Shown: positions 1 through 5,840, counted from the stretch's first letter. The stretch is 7,400 nt of DNA from Firmicutes bacterium UBA1065 (GCA_002316225.1 DCDC01000041.1:1-7400); one strand, 5' to 3'. Program-made: numbers and translations. Notes: generated by a model not told the origin, from the letters alone.

Positions 1-97
1 TTCGCTTGCGCTCAGGATGACACAAGGCATAAGTTGTCATTCTGAGGGCTTTAGCCCGAAGAATCCCATGAGATCCTTCACTTGCGCTCAGGATGAC
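1..97. repeat. Tandem intergenic hairpin repeats, two units
   Basis: The complete unit spans 36-97. It opens with GTCATTCTGAG (36-46) and closes with CTCAGGATGAC (87-97), which are reverse complements with one mismatch, so the unit can fold as a long hairpin. Positions 1-21 repeat the closing part (77-97) with one mismatch, so they are the end of a second unit cut by the window edge; the linker is 22-35. Related units lie at 3064-3148. This kind of GTCATTCTGA/TCAGGATGAC repeat is common between genes in clostridial genomes. No protein-coding signal is seen, and function (terminator, RNA stability or mobile remnant) is unknown. Confidence 0.8.
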
Positions 98-138
98 GTA
101 AAGGGGTTAATTTACAAAATTTATAAAAAGGAGATACT

Positions 139-1326
139 ATGAGTGTAGATTTAAAAGATACCTTGTTCAACATAACCGAAAAACATAAGGAAGCCCTGGA
201 CCTTTTAATATCATTGGGATTTGACAGTTTAAAGGATGACAACCTGAGAAAGATGTTCGGAAGCTCCATTTCATTGGAGAACGCGTTAAAATCCAAGAAA
301 ATCAATCCGGAGGCCTTTTTGGCCAAACTGATGGAAAGAATCGAAGAGAACAAGAGGGCTCAAAACAAATATAAAGACACAATCAAAGTAACCGGAGTAC
401 TTCCCTGCCCTGTTAAGGTTCCTTTGCTGGAAACCTTTGAAAATTGGCTTGCCGAGCAAGATTTTGACTTCAACCTGGATTATGAATTAAAAGCTGCATC
501 CATGGGAATCGACTGGATAAAAGATGAGATGAAAAACTCCGAAAAGATTCCTGATTTGTTCATATCCGCAGGTTTTGACCTCTTCTTTGGCAGGAACCTC
601 TTAGGCAAGTATAAATCGGATAATTTATTTGAAGATATAAGCGGAATTGAAAAATACAACGACGATTTTTCGGAATATGATCTTAAAGACCCCAGCGGCC
701 AGTATTCAATGCTTGGGGTTGTACCTGCCGTTTTTTTGGTCAACAGGGATGAGTTGAAGGGGAGAAAAATCCCCGAGTCCTGGGAAGAATTACTGTCGGG
801 TGAATTTGAAAACAATGTGAGCCTTCCCATAAGCGACTTTGATTTATTTAATGCCTTGCTCCTGAATATTTACAAGCTCTACGGGGAAGAAGGCATAAGA
901 AAACTAGCAGGAATATTCCAAAAAAACATGCATCCATCCGAAATGGTCAAGTCTCATATGAAAAGGGAAAGACCGGCAATTACCATCATGCCCTATTTCT
1001 TCACCTGGATGGTGAGGGAAGGCAGCCCCATGGTATTGGTATGGCCTAAGGACGGAGCCATTATCAGCCCTATTTTCATGCTTACCAAGAAGGAAACAAA
1101 AAATAAAACAAAAGCTTTGGCCGATTTCTTTGCTTCAAAGGAAGCAGGAGAAATCCTGTCTCACAAGGGTAAGATGCCAAGCGTAAATCCTGAAGTAGAC
1201 AACCGGATACCAAAGGAAAACAAATATATTTGGCTTGGATGGGATTTTATAAAGGGAAATGACATTTCTGACCTGATAAAGAAATGCGAGAATATATTCA
1301 ATGAAACGCTGAGAGGAGATGAATAG
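139..1326 (+). CDS. Cytosolic substrate-binding-protein-like protein with N-terminal DUF1858-like domain
   Basis: This 395-residue protein starts at the ATG at 139, five bases after AAGGAG (128-133). Residues 1-70 form a helical segment resembling DUF1858/ScdA_N domains (ITEKHKEALDLLISLGF, then LRKMFG, then INPEAFLAKL). From about residue 83 it resembles iron-type or type 2 periplasmic binding proteins: IPESWEELLSGEF at 211-223, a VWPKDGAIISPIF stretch at 301-313, and a C-terminal KALADFFASKEAGEIL segment at 325-340 like the usual 'akkFidfllS.eGq.il' region. There is no signal peptide, lipobox Cys or membrane helix, so it should stay in the cytoplasm, which is unusual for this fold. It is the first gene of a tight operon with a GTPase and an ABC ATPase. 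The ligand is unknown; a metal, oxyanion or cofactor is possible. Fold assignment is fairly secure, function is not. Confidence 0.85.
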   Translation: MSVDLKDTLFNITEKHKEALDLLISLGFDSLKDDNLRKMFGSSISLENALKSKKINPEAFLAKLMERIEENKRAQNKYKDTIKVTGVLPCPVKVPLLETFENWLAEQDFDFNLDYELKAASMGIDWIKDEMKNSEKIPDLFISAGFDLFFGRNLLGKYKSDNLFEDISGIEKYNDDFSEYDLKDPSGQYSMLGVVPAVFLVNRDELKGRKIPESWEELLSGEFENNVSLPISDFDLFNALLLNIYKLYGEEGIRKLAGIFQKNMHPSEMVKSHMKRERPAITIMPYFFTWMVREGSPMVLVWPKDGAIISPIFMLTKKETKNKTKALADFFASKEAGEILSHKGKMPSVNPEVDNRIPKENKYIWLGWDFIKGNDISDLIKKCENIFNETLRGDE

Positions 1327-2034
1327 ATGAATTTAGTGATAATGTCCGGACCTCCTTCTTCAGGAAAAACATCGGTTATTTTAAAAACCATAGAAGCAAT
1401 AAAGAAAAGAGGCATTAAGGCAGGGGTGGTAAAATTTGACTGCCTTTATACGGATGATGACATATTGTATGAAAAAGCAGGAATACCGGTTAAAAAAGGC
1501 CTTTCCGGCTCCTTGTGCCCTGACCACTTTTTTGCCAGCAACATTGAAGAAGTCGTAAGATGGGGGAAAAAAGAAGGACTCAATTTATTGATAACGGAAA
1601 GTGCAGGCTTGTGCAACAGGTGCTCCCCCTATATAAAGAATATCAAGGCTGTTTGCGTAATAGATAATTTAAGCGGTATAAACACACCAAAAAAAATAGG
1701 CCCCATGCTTAAATCAGCCGACATAGTTGTAATAACAAAAGGCGATATAGTATCTCAGGCGGAAAGGGAAGTTTTTGCATCAAGGGTCAATTCGGTAAAC
1801 CCCCAGGCTGTAATTATGTCTGTTAACGGTCTAACCGGCCAGGGAGCCTTTGAACTCAGCACCTTGATTTATGATGAGAATTCAAACGTGGAAACCGTGA
1901 AGGGCAGTAAGTTAAGATTCCCAATGCCTTCGGCTCTTTGCTCCTATTGTCTTGGGGAAACAAGAATAGGTGAAGAATACCAAATGGGCAATGTAAGGAA
2001 GATGGATATAGGAGGAGAAAATGATCAGCATTAA
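1327..2034 (+). CDS. HypB/UreG/CobW-like (G3E-type) P-loop GTPase with CxxC motifs
   Basis: This 235-residue protein begins immediately after the upstream stop codon, with AGGAG at 1314-1318. It has a Walker A motif GPPSSGKTS at residues 8-16, an ITESAGLCNRC segment at 89-99 placed like the Walker B/metal region of HypB (IENVGNLVC-type), and TKGD at 137-140, matching the [NT]KxD guanine-recognition motif. Cysteine pairs C96xxC99 and C205xxC208, plus C39 and C64, suggest metal or Fe-S binding. Known G3E GTPases (HypB, UreG, CobW, MeaB) serve metal centre or cobalamin enzyme maturation. The C-terminal CSYCLGETRIG segment is unlike plain HypB or UreG, so no gene symbol is given. It is translationally coupled to both neighbours and probably drives or gates a metal/cofactor delivery step with them. 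That role is inferred from family and context. Confidence 0.85.
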   Translation: MNLVIMSGPPSSGKTSVILKTIEAIKKRGIKAGVVKFDCLYTDDDILYEKAGIPVKKGLSGSLCPDHFFASNIEEVVRWGKKEGLNLLITESAGLCNRCSPYIKNIKAVCVIDNLSGINTPKKIGPMLKSADIVVITKGDIVSQAEREVFASRVNSVNPQAVIMSVNGLTGQGAFELSTLIYDENSNVETVKGSKLRFPMPSALCSYCLGETRIGEEYQMGNVRKMDIGGENDQH

Positions 2035-3052
2035 AGAACTGGAAATGAAGAAAATCAAGGACTTGGAAGCTCAGTATCCTTTTATTATATCTTTCTTTGA
2101 AAACAACAAACTGAATGTGGAAGGCTTCAAGGATTCCACTTTAATTGAATATTTAAATCATTTTACAGAAGAAGAAATCGAAGAATGGGCTATAGACATT
2201 CCTAAGATAAAGTCCGATTTGGAGACTTATGTAAACCAGATGCTGCAATTCCTGGGCTTGGAAAAAGATATAGTCGATTCAATAACCATTTTAGCCGGTA
2301 AGGATAAGTACGGCAATAAAGAAAATTTTGAAGAGCTGACCATAAAAAAGGGTGAAATTGTATCGATAGTGGGACCAACAGGCTCAGGAAAGAGCAGGCT
2401 TTTAGCCGATATTGAATGGGCGGCAAACAGGGACACCCCGACAGGAAGAGCCATTTTAATAAACGGAGAAAAACCCGATTACAGCATAAGATTTTCAACC
2501 GGCAACAAGCTTGTTGCCCAACTGTCCCAAAACATGAACTTTGTAATGGACTTGACCGTTAAGGAATTTTTGGAGCTTCACGCAAGAAGCAGGATGGTTG
2601 AAAAGGAGGAGGAAGTAATTTCAAAAATTATAGATGCTGCAAACCAGTTAGCAGGCGAAAAATTCAATCCGGATACACCCGTAACGGGGCTCAGCGGAGG
2701 ACAGTCAAGGGCTCTAATGATTGCCGACACTGCCATACTAAGTACCTCTCCCATAGTCCTGATTGATGAAATCGAAAATGCGGGCATAGACAGGAAGAGG
2801 GCCTTAAATTTATTGGTTAACGAAGAAAAGATAGTTCTCATGGCCACCCACGACCCTAGTTTAGCACTTATGGCAGACAAAAGGATAATTATTAAGAACG
2901 GCGGTATTCACAAAATAATAGAAACCGGTCCAAAAGAAAAAGAAGTTTTGAAGGAGCTGGAAAGGATAGACAAAATAATCGGCACCCTGAGAGCCAGGCT
3001 CAGAAGCGGGGATGCCATAGACACTGATACAGCTGAAATTATGTTGTCATAA
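2021..3052 (+). CDS. Permease-less ABC ATPase with N-terminal DUF1858-like domain
   Basis: This 343-residue protein starts at 2021, five bases after AGGAGG (2010-2015), and overlaps the GTPase gene by 14 bp. Residues 1-85 are a helical extension resembling DUF1858/ScdA_N (KKIKDLEAQYPFIISFFENN). The ABC domain follows: Walker A GPTGSGKS at 118-125, a Q-loop glutamine near 167-170, signature LSGGQ at 224-228, Walker B with catalytic Glu (IVLIDE, 245-250) and the H-loop His at 277 (ATHD). All catalytic motifs are intact. The region after Walker B reads DEIENAGID instead of the usual DEPTSALD-type D-loop. A charged helix at about 304-328 could form a coiled coil. It has no transmembrane helices and no permease gene lies beside it, so it may energise a soluble complex with the two upstream proteins rather than membrane transport. 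A permease encoded elsewhere cannot be excluded. Confidence 0.88.
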   Translation: MISIKELEMKKIKDLEAQYPFIISFFENNKLNVEGFKDSTLIEYLNHFTEEEIEEWAIDIPKIKSDLETYVNQMLQFLGLEKDIVDSITILAGKDKYGNKENFEELTIKKGEIVSIVGPTGSGKSRLLADIEWAANRDTPTGRAILINGEKPDYSIRFSTGNKLVAQLSQNMNFVMDLTVKEFLELHARSRMVEKEEEVISKIIDAANQLAGEKFNPDTPVTGLSGGQSRALMIADTAILSTSPIVLIDEIENAGIDRKRALNLLVNEEKIVLMATHDPSLALMADKRIIIKNGGIHKIIETGPKEKEVLKELERIDKIIGTLRARLRSGDAIDTDTAEIMLS

Positions 3053-3063
3053 TAGCTTTTTAC

Positions 3064-3161
3064 GTCATTCTGAAGGCAGAATATAGTCTTTGTGTCATTC
3101 TGAACCCAGTGCAGAATCCCGTAAGATTTTTCAAATCCTCAGGGTGACAATTTTTTTGTCA
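3064..3161. repeat. Intergenic hairpin repeat, with possible terminator
   Basis: A fragment GTCATTCTGAA (3064-3074) is followed by a fuller unit from GTCATTCTGAA (3094) to CCTCAGGGTGAC (3137-3148), the same family as at 1-97 but more diverged. Right after it, TGACAA (3145-3150), five T, and TTGTCA (3156-3161) form a small stem followed by ATTTTTTATT, which could end transcription of the three-gene operon. No stronger terminator is seen before the next gene. Confidence 0.65.
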
Positions 3162-3173
3162 TTTTTTATTTCA

Positions 3174-3202
3174 TTGCTTAATTCAAAAAAATGTACTAAA
3201 AT
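3174..3202 (+). promoter_or_regulatory. Weak candidate promoter of the DMT transporter gene
   Basis: TTGCTT (3174-3179) and TAAAAT (3197-3202) are 17 bp apart, upstream of the ribosome binding site at 3215-3224. The -10 box matches 5 of 6 bases of the sigma-A consensus and the -35 box only 3 of 6. The region is A/T rich, so a chance match is possible. Confidence 0.35.
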
Positions 3203-3233
3203 AAAACAAGAAGTAAAAAAGGGGACACTGATT

Positions 3234-4148
3234 ATGACTAAATTAAAAGCGGATCTAGCCTTGCTGATGGTTACATTGGGGTGGGGCATTTCCTATTACT
3301 TAACCGACATAAGCTTGCAGGATATGGGACCCTTTACCTTGAATTCCAACAGGTTCATAATAGCATTTCTAGTTGCTGTCATCCTTGTCTTTCCAAAGTT
3401 GAAAAAAATTTCAAAAAACACAGTAAAGTACAGCTTTCTTTTAGGCGGGGTATTGGTATTGGTTTACCTGGGGGCGACCTTTGGAACTCTCTACACCACC
3501 TTGTCCAACGTAGGCTTTTTGTGCGGCCTTACCGTAATTTTCACCCCAATATTATCGTCAATCATTTATAAGAAACTACCCGGCAGGAAGCAGACCTTTG
3601 TAATACTGATGAGCTTTGCCGGAATTGCCCTCCTGACCTTGACGGAAGATTTCTCCATAAACTATGACAATTTATTGGGAGACCTTTTGTGCATCATGTG
3701 CGCTGTGGCATATGCGGCACATTTGCTGATTACGGAAAAGGCAGTGACCTTTGAAGATGTGAATGCCTTTCAGTTAGGGGTTTTGCAGCTTGGAACTACC
3801 GGCTTATTCACTTTAATACTGGCCTTTATATTTGAAACCCCTCATTTGCCTTCCCAGCCCAAATATTGGGGTCCCGTTTTGTTTTTATCCATCATGTGCA
3901 CGGGGGTGGCATTTATTGTCCAGTGTGTGGCTCAAAAATACACTGAAGCATCACATGTGGGCATAATATTCTCAATGGAAACTGTTTTTGCCGGAATTGT
4001 AGCTTTCGCCCTGGCAAAAGAGGTTCTTTCCCTCCAGTCCTACATAGGTGCTGCCCTGATGGTGGCCAGCATCTTTATAATGGAGATTGATTTTTCAAAA
4101 TTTAAAATATTTGAAAAAATCCTAAATAACGACAATAGGTTTACATAA
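3234..4148 (+). CDS. DMT-superfamily (EamA) transporter
   Basis: This is a 304-residue inner membrane protein with about ten hydrophobic helices arranged as two EamA repeats (roughly residues 5-137 and 150-285). Typical motifs are GWGISYY near the N-terminus and HVGIIFSMETVFAGIVAF in the second repeat. The family exports amino acids or other metabolites; the substrate cannot be read from sequence. The ATG at 3234 is chosen because GGGG at 3221-3224, in an AAAAAAGGGG tract, lies ten bases upstream. An in-frame ATG at 3090 would add 48 residues, but those come from the intergenic repeat (beginning MCHSEPSAESR) and are an artefact. The stop codon and last codons lie inside the left Xer-like site, so the natural C-terminus may have been changed by insertion of that element. 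Confidence 0.85.
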   Translation: MTKLKADLALLMVTLGWGISYYLTDISLQDMGPFTLNSNRFIIAFLVAVILVFPKLKKISKNTVKYSFLLGGVLVLVYLGATFGTLYTTLSNVGFLCGLTVIFTPILSSIIYKKLPGRKQTFVILMSFAGIALLTLTEDFSINYDNLLGDLLCIMCAVAYAAHLLITEKAVTFEDVNAFQLGVLQLGTTGLFTLILAFIFETPHLPSQPKYWGPVLFLSIMCTGVAFIVQCVAQKYTEASHVGIIFSMETVFAGIVAFALAKEVLSLQSYIGAALMVASIFIMEIDFSKFKIFEKILNNDNRFT

Positions 4149-4165
4149 ATATAATTATGTAAACC
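4138..4165. repeat. Xer/dif-like 28-bp recombination site, left copy
   Basis: Two perfectly complementary 11-bp arms, GGTTTACATAA and TTATGTAAACC, flank a 6-bp core ATATAA. The 11+6+11 layout is that of dif-type XerC/XerD sites, and TTATGTAAAC matches, from memory, the XerD arm of Bacillus subtilis dif. Both arms here are XerD-like, so the site is symmetric except for the core. It includes the stop codon of the DMT transporter gene (4146-4148). The recombination role is inferred. Confidence 0.6.
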
Positions 4166-4235
4166 ATTTATAAGGTAATGCAAATAGTGACAAATAATTG
4201 CGAAAATTACTCATAAAAGCTATAGTGCGACAGCT
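4166..4235. other. 70-bp spacer between the inverted Xer-like sites
   Basis: This short segment has no ORF and no clear promoter or terminator. A weak internal pairing is possible between GTAATGCAA and the TTGCGAAAATTAC stretch. It could be a miniature cassette or a remnant left after loss of a larger insert. Confidence 0.4.
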
Positions 4236-4263
4236 GGTTTACATAATTATATTTATGTAAACC
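4236..4263. repeat. Xer/dif-like 28-bp recombination site, right copy (inverted)
   Basis: This is the exact reverse complement of 4138-4165 across all 28 bp: arms GGTTTACATAA and TTATGTAAACC around the core TTATAT. The identity stops exactly at the 28-bp boundary on both sides, which marks it as a discrete unit. No target duplication is visible in the flanks. Confidence 0.6.
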
Positions 4264-4295
4264 ACTGCATATTTTTCGAATGCTTTGTTAATCGA

Positions 4296-4315
4296 GAACG
4301 AAAAGAACCGTCCCT
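4296..4315. repeat. Possible remnant of an AACCGTCCC-type intergenic repeat
   Basis: The sequence around AAAAGAACCGTCCCT resembles GGGACGGTTCTTTT-type repeats (reverse strand) scattered through clostridial genomes. Only one arm is present here. The call rests on recollection of the motif. Confidence 0.3.
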
Positions 4316-4347
4316 AAAAAATTGTAATAAATTTTACCGGATAACAA

Positions 4348-4387
4348 ATAATATCATCAAGGATTCTTACAGAAAGGATGATATTAT
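4348..4387 (+). promoter_or_regulatory. Stem-loop over the ribosome binding site and start codon of the 91-residue gene
   Basis: An 11-bp perfect stem pairs 4348-4358 (AATATCATC core) with 4377-4387, leaving an 18-base loop. The loop edge holds the Shine-Dalgarno AAAGGA (4373-4378), and the downstream arm includes the first two bases of the ATG. In mRNA this could limit ribosome access. It may be a translational control element or a DNA operator; nothing in the sequence decides. Confidence 0.45.
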
Positions 4388-4661
4388 GAAGGACTATAAA
4401 AGTGTGGAAGAGCAGCTGCGAAACTGGCAGCTACAGCAAAAGCAGGAAGGGCAGCAGGAACTAAGAAATAAGTACGAATACATGAATGAAAAATACCGGC
4501 AGATGAAGAATGATTACAGCAGCTTCAAAAATGTTAATCAAAATGACAATGATGATGCAGTATTCAATAAGAGCAGTAATTTAGCGGATAAAAACAGTTA
4601 TATGCGGTATGAATTGAATAACACCTTCCAAGACAAGGATGATAAAAAAGATATTAAATAA
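4386..4661 (+). CDS. Small Gln/Asn-rich hydrophilic protein of unknown function
   Basis: This 91-residue protein is supported by AAAGGA (4373-4378) seven bases before the ATG and by a terminator just after the stop. I do not recognise a family. It is very hydrophilic, with no signal peptide or membrane segment. Residues 5-45 are rich in Gln, Glu, Lys, Arg and Tyr and probably form a helix or coiled coil (VEEQLRNWQLQQKQEGQQE, then NKYEYMNEKYRQMKNDY). Residues 48-91 are Asn/Asp/Lys-rich and likely disordered. It has no Cys, His or Trp cluster beyond one Trp at 14. It stands alone between the Xer-like element and the perR promoter. Composition would suit a spore or coat-associated small protein, but that is a guess. 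Confidence 0.65.
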   Translation: MKDYKSVEEQLRNWQLQQKQEGQQELRNKYEYMNEKYRQMKNDYSSFKNVNQNDNDDAVFNKSSNLADKNSYMRYELNNTFQDKDDKKDIK

Positions 4662-4667
4662 GAAATA

Positions 4668-4706
4668 AAAAAGGCAAGAATTCAGTCATGAAGAATTTGC
4701 CTTTTT
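4668..4706 (+). terminator. Rho-independent terminator after the 91-residue gene
   Basis: AAAAAGGCAA (4668-4677) pairs perfectly with TTGCCTTTTT (4697-4706), with a 19-base loop that can pair further. A T-rich tract follows. The A-run in the left arm suggests it can act from both sides. Confidence 0.75.
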
Positions 4707-4722
4707 AATTTTAAAGTTTGTC

Positions 4723-4751
4723 TTGACAAGAGAAAAATAATATTGTATTAT
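4723..4751 (+). promoter_or_regulatory. Sigma-A promoter of perR-rbr
   Basis: A perfect -35 TTGACA (4723-4728) and -10 TATTAT (4746-4751, 5 of 6) are spaced 17 bp apart. The transcript would start near 4758, inside the PerR box. Confidence 0.8.
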
Positions 4752-4755
4752 TAGT

Positions 4756-4770
4756 TTGTAATCATTACAA
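4756..4770. promoter_or_regulatory. PerR/Fur box (7-1-7 operator)
   Basis: TTGTAATCATTACAA is a perfect 7-1-7 inverted repeat resembling the PerR consensus TTATAATnATTATAA. It covers the expected transcription start just after the -10 box, so binding would block transcription and make the operon self-regulated. A degenerate second copy lies at 4773-4787, with a perfect right arm ATTATAA and a left arm matching 4 of 7 bases. Confidence 0.75.
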
Positions 4771-4799
4771 GGTAGAAATGATTATAAATGAGGTTGAGT

Positions 4800-5216
4800 A
4801 TGAAAACATTGGAAGATTTATCAAATGAATTAAAAAGGAAGAATATACGCCTTACTCATCAGAGACTTAAGATATTGGAATACTTGTCGAACAGCAAGAC
4901 TCATCCTACCGTTGAGGAAATTTACCATGCTCTGAAAAATGAAGTACCGTCCTTGTCCAAGACTACAATATATAATACTTTAAACTACTTATCAGAATTA
5001 AAGCTCATAAAAACATTGATAGTAGATGACAATGAAGCACGATTCGATGCTGTCACAGGCAGCCACGGCCACTTTAAGTGCGACGAGTGCGGTAAAATTT
5101 ACGACTTTGATTTAAACACGGAGGCATTTGATACCGAATACCTGGATGATTTTAAAGTCAATGAAAAAATAGTTTATTTTAAGGGTATCTGTCCGGGATG
5201 CCTTTCAAAAATATAA
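4800..5216 (+). CDS. perR: PerR-type peroxide-responsive Fur-family repressor
   Basis: This 138-residue Fur-family repressor has an N-terminal winged helix (RLTHQRLKILEYL, then SKTTIYNTLNYL) and a C-terminal metal/dimer domain. Residues matching PerR regulatory metal ligands are present: H35 (THPTVEEIY), D83 (RFD), H89 and H91 (SHGH), D102 (YDFD). The structural zinc site is C94xxC97 and C131xxC134. In PerR, Fe-bound His oxidation by peroxide releases DNA. The ATG at 4800 is preferred: GAGG (4790-4793) lies six bases upstream. An in-frame ATG at 4788 would add four residues but has a badly spaced ribosome binding site. The gene is preceded by its own promoter and PerR box and followed 27 bp later by rubrerythrin, the classic clostridial PerR target. 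A Fur or Zur role is less likely given the ligand set and context. Confidence 0.88.
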   Translation: MKTLEDLSNELKRKNIRLTHQRLKILEYLSNSKTHPTVEEIYHALKNEVPSLSKTTIYNTLNYLSELKLIKTLIVDDNEARFDAVTGSHGHFKCDECGKIYDFDLNTEAFDTEYLDDFKVNEKIVYFKGICPGCLSKI

Positions 5217-5243
5217 ATAAAATAAAAAACTGGAGGTATTATA

Positions 5244-5735
5244 ATGGATAACAAAACACTGGAAAACTTAATGGCAGCATTTGCCGGAGAATCACAGGCT
5301 ACAAGAAAATACGAAATATATGCCGCAGTGGCAGAAAAAGAAGGAAAGCTAAATGCTGCAAAGCTCTTCAGAGCTGCTTCCGATGCGGAAAAACTTCATG
5401 CTAAAAAGGAATTTGAAATAGCAGGCAAGATAGGCAAGACAGCCGACAACCTAGTAGATGCAAAAGCCGGTGAAACATATGAATATACCAGCATGTATCC
5501 TGAATTTATCAAGGTAGCAGAAGCTGAAGGCAATAAGGCAGCCGTTGGTGCATTCACCTTTGCCATGAAAGCAGAAGAAGTACATGCCAAATTATATGAG
5601 GAAGCCCTGAATAACCTGGATGAAAGCGAAGAAGTATTTTACTATCTGTGTCCTGTTTGCGGCAATATTGAAAAATCAGTACCCGAAAAATGTCCGATTT
5701 GCGGCGTTATGGGCTCAAAATTCATAAAATATTAA
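5244..5735 (+). CDS. rbr: Rubrerythrin (diiron peroxide reductase)
   Basis: This 163-residue cytosolic protein reduces hydrogen peroxide to water in anaerobes, taking electrons via rubredoxin or NADH-linked reductases. The ferritin-like four-helix domain (residues 1-128) shows the diiron ligands E16, E49xxH52, E77, E80 and E111xxH114. The C-terminal rubredoxin domain has C136xxC139 and C150xxC153. Domain order (ferritin then rubredoxin) is that of classical rubrerythrin, not reverse rubrerythrin; the shortened C-terminus is common in clostridial members. GGAGG at 5232-5236 precedes the ATG by seven bases. No promoter is visible in the 27-bp gap, so it should be co-transcribed with perR and induced by peroxide. 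Confidence 0.95.
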   Translation: MDNKTLENLMAAFAGESQATRKYEIYAAVAEKEGKLNAAKLFRAASDAEKLHAKKEFEIAGKIGKTADNLVDAKAGETYEYTSMYPEFIKVAEAEGNKAAVGAFTFAMKAEEVHAKLYEEALNNLDESEEVFYYLCPVCGNIEKSVPEKCPICGVMGSKFIKY

Positions 5736-5751
5736 AATATTGTCATTAACC

Positions 5752-5777
5752 AAAATCCCCCTTTGAGGGGATTTTTT
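5752..5777 (+). terminator. Rho-independent terminator of perR-rbr
   Basis: AAAATCCCC (5752-5760) and GGGGATTTT (5767-5775) form a perfect 9-bp stem with a 6-base loop, running into T residues. Confidence 0.88.
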
Positions 5778-5779
5778 AT

Positions 5780-5814
5780 ATACAGTAAATGGTGTCTGGC
5801 ACCATTTACTGTAT
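5780..5814. repeat. Perfect 15-bp hairpin with GGTGTCTGGCACC apex
   Basis: ATACAGTAAATGGTG (5780-5794) pairs perfectly with CACCATTTACTGTAT (5800-5814) around a 5-base loop TCTGG. It lacks a following T-run, so it is not a simple terminator. The apex motif is familiar from dispersed Firmicute intergenic palindromes, by recollection only. It sits between the rbr terminator and the sdpR operator region. Confidence 0.65.
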
Positions 5815-5816
5815 TT

Positions 5817-5840
5817 CTATTTAGAAAATTTTCGAAATAG
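5817..5840. promoter_or_regulatory. Upstream SdpR-type operator
   Basis: CTATTTAGAA, a 4-bp spacer and TTCGAAATAG form a 10-4-10 inverted repeat with one mismatch. The left arm is identical to that of the downstream operator at 5873. It ends three bases before the -35 box. Confidence 0.65.

Noticed and set aside
83..111. Promoter for the three-gene operon (TTGCGC / GTTAAT)
   Set aside because: The boxes match poorly and lie partly in the repeat; the operon may be read from further upstream.
3090..3233. N-terminal extension of the DMT transporter starting at ATG 3090
   Set aside because: The 48 extra residues are translated from the intergenic repeat and have no ribosome binding site; a good site precedes ATG 3234.
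4138..4263. CRISPR array with 28-bp repeats
   Set aside because: Only two copies, in opposite orientation, with a 70-bp spacer; this is not a CRISPR layout.
4788..4799. Earlier perR start at ATG 4788
   Set aside because: The spacing to the only upstream AAGG is too long, while GAGG sits six bases before ATG 4800.
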